Assembly: GCA_002762735.1 (NCBI GenBank)
Contig: PCVV01000042.1
Coordinates: 1 to 16,416, forward strand
DNA length: 16,416 nucleotides
Reading direction: 5' to 3'
Origin: Candidatus Pacearchaeota archaeon CG11_big_fil_rev_8_21_14_0_20_30_13
GTDB lineage: Archaea > Nanobdellota > Nanobdellia > Pacearchaeales > GW2011-AR1
The number at the start of each line of letters is the position of its first letter. Position 1 is the stretch's first letter. Under the pieces are notes generated by a model that was not told the origin of the DNA, did not search any database, and was given only the letters and a program-made list of their open reading frames with translations. Shown here piece by piece: positions 12,652 to 16,416 of this stretch. The translations under genes were made by a program, and so were the position numbers.

Positions 12652-13128
12652 TTAAATCCTCATAAATTCAAATGTGCTACCATCATTATTTACTCCATAA
12701 ACTACAAAATCTCCAATTTTTGAACCGGGCATTCCAGGACTTCCAGTAGGCATTCCGGGCATTCCAATCCCTAAAATATTAGGTTGTTCAGTTAAAAGTT
12801 TGTTAATAGCTTCAACTGGAACGTGCCCCTCAACAAAATATTTTCCCACAATCGTTGTGTGACAACTTTCTAAAAATGAGGGAATTTTATGCTCTTCCAT
12901 AAATCTAGTATTGTCTGGAATAGTTATCACATTTACATTTGAACTTCCCTTACTTTTGAAATATGAAGTATAGACTTCGCAACATCCACAAGTAGATGTT
13001 TTGTAAATAGTCATTTCTTCTCCAAACTTATCAAGACTTTGGGATCCTTTAACTGCGCTTGTTAAGAAAAAAACAACTAAAACTACAAATAAGATTCCTC
13101 CAACTAAATATAAATTTTTTTTCTTCAT
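12652..13128 (-). CDS. DUF411 metal-binding protein, membrane anchored
   Basis: A 158-aa DUF411 protein, a family found with copper-resistance and cupro-protein genes. After an N-terminal anchor (6-24) comes IYKTSTCGCCE with Cys47, Cys49 and Cys50, corresponding to the family's thioredoxin-like CxCC site. Further signatures are FLESCHTTIVGKYFVEGHVP with Cys89-His90 and His102, and the unusual repeat GMPGMPTGSPGMPG (122-135), a standard DUF411 tail that places three methionines near the metal site. It should act outside the cytoplasmic membrane, binding or carrying copper. A 24-nt gap precedes it, the largest in this operon. The family assignment is strong; the exact role is not established. 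Confidence 0.92.
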   Translation of the reverse strand: MKKKNLYLVGGILFVVLVVFFLTSAVKGSQSLDKFGEEMTIYKTSTCGCCEVYTSYFKSKGSSNVNVITIPDNTRFMEEHKIPSFLESCHTTIVGKYFVEGHVPVEAINKLLTEQPNILGIGMPGMPTGSPGMPGSKIGDFVVYGVNNDGSTFEFMRI

Positions 13129-13152
13129 TTTATTTATTAAAATAGGTAAAAT

Positions 13153-13320
13153 CTAACAACCCCCGACCATTCCTCCAGAGGAAACTGCTGCTGTTTTTGC
13201 TGCTTGAGCTGTAGCTCCAACTGCTTGAACACTTCCTGAAGCACCAGCTTGAAAAACTAAGAACAAAGCTACAATAAACAGAACTCCAATCATTCCCCAC
13301 AAAAAAAGTTTTCTATCCAT
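13153..13320 (-). CDS. 55-aa anchored peptide with MVGGC tail
   Basis: A small gene encoding a single membrane helix (residues 5-24, LFLWGMIGVLFIVALFLVFQ), an Ala/Gly/Ser-rich linker and the C-terminal SSGGMVGGC. The product of the first gene of the operon, the 219-aa protein, ends in SGGSMVGGC, so the two share a tail with a C-terminal cysteine. A GGAGG ribosome site sits within the last codons of the preceding gene, 1-2 codons before its stop, and the ATG follows the stop by one base, which supports real expression. The tail may bind Cu(I) by Met and Cys, or may mark the protein for a sorting or modification step. No family is recognised. Confidence 0.8.
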   Translation of the reverse strand: MDRKLFLWGMIGVLFIVALFLVFQAGASGSVQAVGATAQAAKTAAVSSGGMVGGC

Positions 13321-13321
13321 T

Positions 13322-13570
13322 TTATTTTTTACCTCCTTTTAAATTTTTAATCATCCACACAATAAACAAAATTAATGAAATTACAACTAAAACATAAATT
13401 AACAAAGGATAGAAACCCATTCCATATCCATTCATCATGTTTCCCTCATAAACTGCATTAGCATTAATAGGAGCCAAATTAGTCTGGGTTACTTCATCAT
13501 GACCTGAACCACAAGCTAAAGTAAAGGGCAAAAATGCCAAGACGAATAAAATAATAAAAAAAGATTTCAT
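13322..13570 (-). CDS. Small Met-rich two-helix membrane protein
   Basis: An 82-aa protein with a signal-like N-terminal helix (1-19) ending LAC-GSGHDE, an external segment with YEGNMMNGYGMGF (41-53) that carries Met45, Met46 and Met51, and a second helix (54-74) ending in LILFIVWMIKNLKGGKK. Cys20 could be a lipid-attachment residue if a lipoprotein-type signal applies, though the -3 position is not ideal. The C-terminal helix closely resembles that of the 76-aa protein in the ArsR operon (7484-7714). The ATG at 13570 follows the previous stop by one base; an earlier TTG at 13642 would overlap that gene by 71 bases and is rejected. Function unknown, probably metal-linked. Confidence 0.78.
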   Translation of the reverse strand: MKSFFIILFVLAFLPFTLACGSGHDEVTQTNLAPINANAVYEGNMMNGYGMGFYPLLIYVLVVISLILFIVWMIKNLKGGKK

Positions 13571-13571
13571 C

Positions 13572-14231
13572 TTAGCATCCTCCGACCATAGAACCTCCTG
13601 AAGTTTGACCTTGTTCAATTCCCCTATAGAGATTTGAAGCAAGATTTATGTAATTAGTTGAATCAATTCCATTTGCTTCTAAAGCTTGTGCTTTTTGTTC
13701 ATGAATATCTGGAAAAAATAAAACTTTCCATTTTCCAAGTTCAGATAGAATAGCATCATTTGTCATATCTGGATGATTTCTCAAAAGATATTTTGCTAAT
13801 CCTCTCATTGCAAAACTATGTGCACATCCGCACGCTCTTTCTCCATTATTAAATATTATCGAATTTGCACCACAGCAATATTCACAGCTAATAGATCCAG
13901 CAATTGTTATGTATCTTGCCATCTCTTCTGAGCTTAATTCCATATCTTCGTATTGAGCGAGTTTTCGAATTGTTGTATCAGCTAATTTTGGATTGCTAGC
14001 ACTAACATCATTATAACTAACTCCCATATCATTTCCATAAATAGCAGGAATCCCTGTTGGAATAATTTCAGAAGCAGAAACAGTTCCGATTCCTCCACTA
14101 GTTCCAGAAGAAACCTTTCCAAGATTAAATCCAATTACTAAAACCAGAATTACGATTAATCCGATCTGGATATAAAGTTCTTTATCGATTTGCCCTCCTT
14201 TTCTTTTTTCTGTTTTGGTTTTGTTTGCCAT
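13572..14231 (-). CDS. Anchored cysteine-rich protein (CEYCCG/CGCAH), first gene of large operon
   Basis: A 219-aa protein with a basic N-terminus, one membrane anchor (20-37) and an extracytoplasmic domain. The core has SISCEYCCGANSIIF with Cys116, Cys119 and Cys120, then ERACGCAHSFAMRGLAKYLL with Cys134, Cys136 and His138. Five cysteines and a histidine within 23 residues look like a metal or cluster site. A following segment, ILSELGKWKVLFFPDIH, suggests a helical second half. It ends in SGGSMVGGC, the tail shared with the 55-aa protein two genes on. I do not recognise a named family. The ATG at 14231 lies 24 bp after a TATA box with no Shine-Dalgarno, so it leads the operon on a leaderless mRNA. 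Confidence 0.85.
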   Translation of the reverse strand: MANKTKTEKRKGGQIDKELYIQIGLIVILVLVIGFNLGKVSSGTSGGIGTVSASEIIPTGIPAIYGNDMGVSYNDVSASNPKLADTTIRKLAQYEDMELSSEEMARYITIAGSISCEYCCGANSIIFNNGERACGCAHSFAMRGLAKYLLRNHPDMTNDAILSELGKWKVLFFPDIHEQKAQALEANGIDSTNYINLASNLYRGIEQGQTSGGSMVGGC

Positions 14232-14250
14232 GAAAAATCAAAAGAAAGGT

Positions 14251-14260
14251 TTTATTTAAC
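14251..14260 (-). promoter_or_regulatory. TATA box of the large metal operon
   Basis: Minus-strand GTTAAATAAA is centred 24 bp before the ATG at 14231. No ribosome site is present, so transcription should start at the ATG. It is separated by two bases from the conserved element 14263-14283. Confidence 0.68.
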
Positions 14261-14262
14261 CG

Positions 14263-14283
14263 CTTTGGAGAAACTAGTTTCAC
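14263..14283. promoter_or_regulatory. Candidate operator, copy 1, with 12-bp perfect palindrome
   Basis: The perfect palindrome GAAACTAGTTTC (14270-14281) lies between the divergent TATA boxes at 14251-14260 (minus) and 14291-14300 (plus), 9 bp from each. With the flanking CTTTGG (14263-14268) it forms a 21-bp element that recurs at 9902-9922 upstream of the second metal operon. Its position upstream of both TATA boxes is suited to an activator or to a repressor that blocks TBP/TFB. The divergent regulator gene is the obvious candidate binder. Confidence 0.75.
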
Positions 14284-14290
14284 ATCCACA

Positions 14291-14300
14291 ATATATAAAA
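14291..14300 (+). promoter_or_regulatory. TATA box of the membrane regulator gene
   Basis: ATATATAAAA is centred 28 bp upstream of the ATG at 14323, with no Shine-Dalgarno in between, so a leaderless mRNA is likely. It shares the operator palindrome with the divergent operon. Confidence 0.68.
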
Positions 14301-14322
14301 ACCCATAAAATTTCTTTTATCG

Positions 14323-14805
14323 ATGGAAAACAAAAAAGTTGGATGGTTAATTCTTGGAATTGCCGTTGTTATGGGAATTGTTTCTTGGATTTTTAATCAA
14401 TCCCTAAATAGCATAATTGCACAAACTTGTCTTGAAGGCCCAAGTTGTATTATGCATCAAACTTCCAACACTCAACTTGCACTAAGTCTTGCAATAGTTT
14501 TGGTTATTGCAGTGATTGGATTATATATAATGTTTTCAAAACCCGATGAAAGAATTGTAATAAAGAAAATAAAAGGAAAGGAAAAGAAAAAAGTTTTTGA
14601 TTTATCAAAATTAGACAAAGATGAAAAAAATGTTGTTGAAATTTTAATTAATGAAGAAAATGCAATGTTTCAAAAAGATTTAATGGAAAAATTAGAAATT
14701 GGAAAAGTTAAAATGACTCGTTTACTTGACAAACTTGAAGCAAAACAATTTATTATAAGAAAGAGACGGGGAATGAATAATCTAGTTGTTTTAAAAGAAG
14801 AGTAA
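14323..14805 (+). CDS. Membrane-anchored winged-helix regulator, putative metal sensor
   Basis: A 160-aa one-component regulator of the archaeal membrane-associated wHTH type (COG2512-like). Two membrane helices (7-25 and 52-71) flank a 26-residue extracytoplasmic loop that contains Cys36, Cys42, Met44 and His45 (TCLEGPSCIMH), a compact set of soft-metal ligands. A basic linker leads to a MarR-like winged helix (95-158): FQKDLMEKLEIGKVKMTRLLDK as the HTH and IIRKRRGMNNLVVLK as the wing. It is divergent from the large metal operon and shares a palindromic operator with it. I infer that it senses copper (or thiol state) outside the membrane and controls these operons. Metal identity and sign of control are not visible. 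Confidence 0.85.
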   Translation: MENKKVGWLILGIAVVMGIVSWIFNQSLNSIIAQTCLEGPSCIMHQTSNTQLALSLAIVLVIAVIGLYIMFSKPDERIVIKKIKGKEKKKVFDLSKLDKDEKNVVEILINEENAMFQKDLMEKLEIGKVKMTRLLDKLEAKQFIIRKRRGMNNLVVLKEE

Positions 14806-14951
14806 TCAGTTTCAACAAACCTTTTATAATAAACAATCTCCTCAAAAAGTTATATAAACAACAATTTAAAAAAGTTTAACTCGAAGTCCATTAACTTTAA
14901 ATATTGAAAAAAATTCACAAGTTTATAAAAATAAAAAGGAGGAAAATATAA
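14806..14951 (+). promoter_or_regulatory. Promoter region of DsbA-like gene
   Basis: This gap holds several TATA-like boxes. TTTAAATAT at 14896-14904 best fits a start near 14925 and a short leader with the GGAGG site at 14938-14942, 9 nt before the ATG at 14952. GTTTATAAAA at 14921 would start too late to keep that ribosome site. Near 14808-14831 there is an AGTTTC half-site, then CAAA and a TATA-like stretch, loosely like the operator/TATA layout of the two metal operons. Confidence 0.5.
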
Positions 14952-15728
14952 ATGAGCGACAAAATCGAAATAAAAAAAGACACTTTTTTTAAAGGAACAA
15001 TTGCGGTTCTAGCTATTATTTTGATAATCTCTATTTTCACAGGAGGTTTTGGATTTGAGACAAGCCCAAAAGAGATCATAACAGATGATGGAGGAAACAC
15101 TGCACAACCAGTTAATATGAATGTTTTCTTATCTAATTCGGATTTATACCCCTCCATAGGACCATCAAATGCTAAAGTTACTGTAGTTGAATTTGCAGAC
15201 TTTCAATGTATTTGGTGTGCATTTGCCTCTGGACTCCCAAATTGGGCTACTCCTAGCACAACAAACCCAACTGCAAAACAAATGATAGGACAAGGAGGAG
15301 ACATGTTGGGATCGATGGGAAAAGTTGAAGATTTAGCAAAACAAGGAAAAATAAGATTTGTATATATTCCTGTGAGTTTTTTTGGAGAAGAATCTACTTA
15401 TACTGCTCAAGCAGGATATTGTGCAGCTGACCAAGAAAAGTTCTGGGAAATGCATGATGCAATTTACAAGGCGAGTGGAGATGGACCTACCGAAAATGAT
15501 GGAAAATATAGCAAAGCAAATCTTATAAAAATTGCAAAAGAAATCTCTGGATTAGATAACACAAAATTTAGTGAATGTCTAAACAACGATGCAACATTAG
15601 AAAAAGTTCAACAGTCTATGACTGATGTAAGAAGTTTTGGGGTAAAAGGAACACCAACAGTTTATGTCAACGGACAATCAATTTCCCCTTCATGGGCTTC
15701 AATACAATCAGCAATAAATTCCGCATAG
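14952..15728 (+). CDS. DsbA-like thiol-disulfide oxidoreductase, membrane anchored
   Basis: A 258-aa thioredoxin-fold protein (Thioredoxin_4/DsbA family) with a cytoplasmic N-terminal tail, one membrane helix (15-33), a low-complexity linker and an extracytoplasmic catalytic domain. The active site is Cys86-Ile-Trp-Cys89 in FADFQCIWC, and the cis-proline loop is GVKGTPTVYVNG with Pro235. Cys157 (AGYCAADQEKFWEMHD) and Cys209 are the second pair usual in this family and may form a structural disulfide. It should introduce or isomerise disulfides in secreted proteins. The many CxxC and CC proteins encoded upstream on the other strand are plausible clients. It is probably monocistronic, with a T-rich terminator directly downstream. 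Confidence 0.93.
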   Translation: MSDKIEIKKDTFFKGTIAVLAIILIISIFTGGFGFETSPKEIITDDGGNTAQPVNMNVFLSNSDLYPSIGPSNAKVTVVEFADFQCIWCAFASGLPNWATPSTTNPTAKQMIGQGGDMLGSMGKVEDLAKQGKIRFVYIPVSFFGEESTYTAQAGYCAADQEKFWEMHDAIYKASGDGPTENDGKYSKANLIKIAKEISGLDNTKFSECLNNDATLEKVQQSMTDVRSFGVKGTPTVYVNGQSISPSWASIQSAINSA

Positions 15729-15730
15729 AT

Positions 15731-15758
15731 TTATTTTTAATTTTTTAATTTTTTTTAT
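15731..15758 (+). terminator. T-tract terminator after DsbA-like gene
   Basis: Runs of five, six and eight T separated by AA follow the stop codon by 2 bp. Archaeal RNA polymerase terminates at such U-tracts without a hairpin, and no hairpin is present. On the opposite strand the same DNA is A-rich and would not stop the convergent gene. Confidence 0.65.
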
Positions 15759-15787
15759 TAACTTCTTGAAATGAGATAAAAATCTTT

Positions 15788-16416
15788 TCAAGCAGAAATT
15801 ATTTTCACTTCTTCTAAAACTTTAACCGCATCTTTTTCATTTAAGCTAGTTTTCTTAGCAAGTTCTGAAGGAGAAAAGTCAAGTAAATCTTTTGCCACAA
15901 CAATTTTTAATTGATAAATTTCATTGAGAACTCTTTCAGAAAGATTTTTCAAAATTGTAATTGGATAAAGTTTCTTTTCTTCAATTAATTTTTCAAGATT
16001 TTCATCTTTTGGAAATTTCCATGCAGTCACTCTAAGACCAACTCCTTTTGCGTATTCAATTGCATCTTCTGAGCATCTTGTATTAGTAACTAACCACGGA
16101 CTATCAAAATGATGTTTCCCTAAATCCAAAAATCTTGCATAAGTATACATTGCGGGATGGAGCTTTGTTATAGTTCCAGCCTCGTTATGATATTTGCATT
16201 CAATCATCCATTTTTTATCCTTAATTGCAACAATGTCCACTTCATGAATTATTCTCTTTCCTCTGATTTTATTTCCGGTGGTCGTCTTAAATCCATAATA
16301 TTCTAAAACTCTAGCAAAAAAGCTTTCAAAGGGAAATCCAGAAGGACCAAGAGACAAAATTGCTCGCTTAAGACCATAACGCTGTGAAACTCCTGGTTCT
16401 TTTTTCAAAAAATTTA
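15788..16416 (-). CDS. ATP-cone restriction-endonuclease-like protein, 5' truncated
   Basis: The reading frame is open to the window edge, so the N-terminus is missing; a TTG at 16406-16408 is in frame but is probably internal. The visible 206 residues begin with GVSQRYGLKRAILSLGPSGFPFE, the junction seen after an N-terminal ATP-cone in this archaeal and bacterial family. A PD-(D/E)XK-type nuclease core follows: HEVDIVA with Asp58 (counted from that TTG) and IECKYH with Glu70 and Lys72, then LVTNTRCSEDAI and LYPITIL. The C-terminal 40 residues resemble a helix-hairpin-helix segment (VAKDLLDFSPSELAKKTSL). Its biological role, DNA cleavage under nucleotide control or otherwise, is not established. 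It converges on the DsbA-like gene. Confidence 0.85.
   Translation of the reverse strand, partial: NFLKKEPGVSQRYGLKRAILSLGPSGFPFESFFARVLEYYGFKTTTGNKIRGKRIIHEVDIVAIKDKKWMIECKYHNEAGTITKLHPAMYTYARFLDLGKHHFDSPWLVTNTRCSEDAIEYAKGVGLRVTAWKFPKDENLEKLIEEKKLYPITILKNLSERVLNEIYQLKIVVAKDLLDFSPSELAKKTSLNEKDAVKVLEEVKIISA

Overview
The window is AT-rich, and every gene with a readable promoter has an archaeal one: a TATA-like box centred 24-28 bp upstream of the start codon, often with no Shine-Dalgarno, which implies leaderless mRNAs. Other genes are packed into operons with 1-11 nt overlaps and GGAGG ribosome sites. Gene content (IscU-like scaffold with SufB/SufC, COG2512-like membrane regulator, ATP-cone/PD-(D/E)XK nuclease, Y1 transposase, many tiny membrane proteins) suggests a small-genome archaeon, probably of the DPANN group. 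The lineage is inference; no rRNA or marker gene is present.

Layout. (1) 1-282: C-terminal end of a 2-Cys peroxiredoxin. (2) 466-3537, plus strand: iron-sulfur operon of 2Fe-2S ferredoxin, SufB, an unknown 105-aa protein, an IscU/SufU scaffold and SufC; no SufD or cysteine desulfurase is in view. (3) 3541-4435: an IS200/IS605 element with only tnpA, bounded by hairpins and flanked by decayed coding remnants. (4) 4503-5078: leaderless NADPH-dependent FMN reductase, ending stop-to-stop against the next operon. (5) 8077-5079, minus strand: metal-resistance operon of ArsR-type regulator, small Met-rich membrane protein, zinc-ribbon-like protein, CopZ-like HMA protein and P1B-1 Cu(I) ATPase. (6) 14231-8362, minus strand: fourteen mostly membrane or membrane-anchored proteins in two operons, rich in CxxC, CC, Met and His motifs, including a DUF411 protein, a DUF302 protein and a cupredoxin-like protein. 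(7) 14323-14805, plus strand, divergent: membrane-anchored winged-helix regulator with a Cys/Met/His extracytoplasmic loop. (8) 14952-15728: membrane-anchored DsbA-like thioredoxin. (9) 15788-16416: C-terminal part of an ATP-cone restriction-endonuclease-like protein.

The most interesting region is 8362-14805. The two operons carry the same 21-bp element directly upstream of their TATA boxes (16/21 identical). The upstream copy contains the perfect 12-bp palindrome GAAACTAGTTTC, placed between the divergent TATA boxes of the large operon and the membrane regulator. I infer a regulon in which an envelope-located soft-metal (probably copper) sensor controls a set of membrane proteins that bind, move or redox-handle metal outside the cytoplasm. 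The cytoplasmic arm would be the ArsR/CopZ/CopA operon next door, and the DsbA-like protein may serve the many thiol pairs. Three genes shorter than 60 codons and missed by simple length cut-offs (33, 55 and 59 aa) belong to these operons. Two adjacent proteins share the C-terminal tail MVGGC, and two membrane proteins share an N-terminal CCGN motif.
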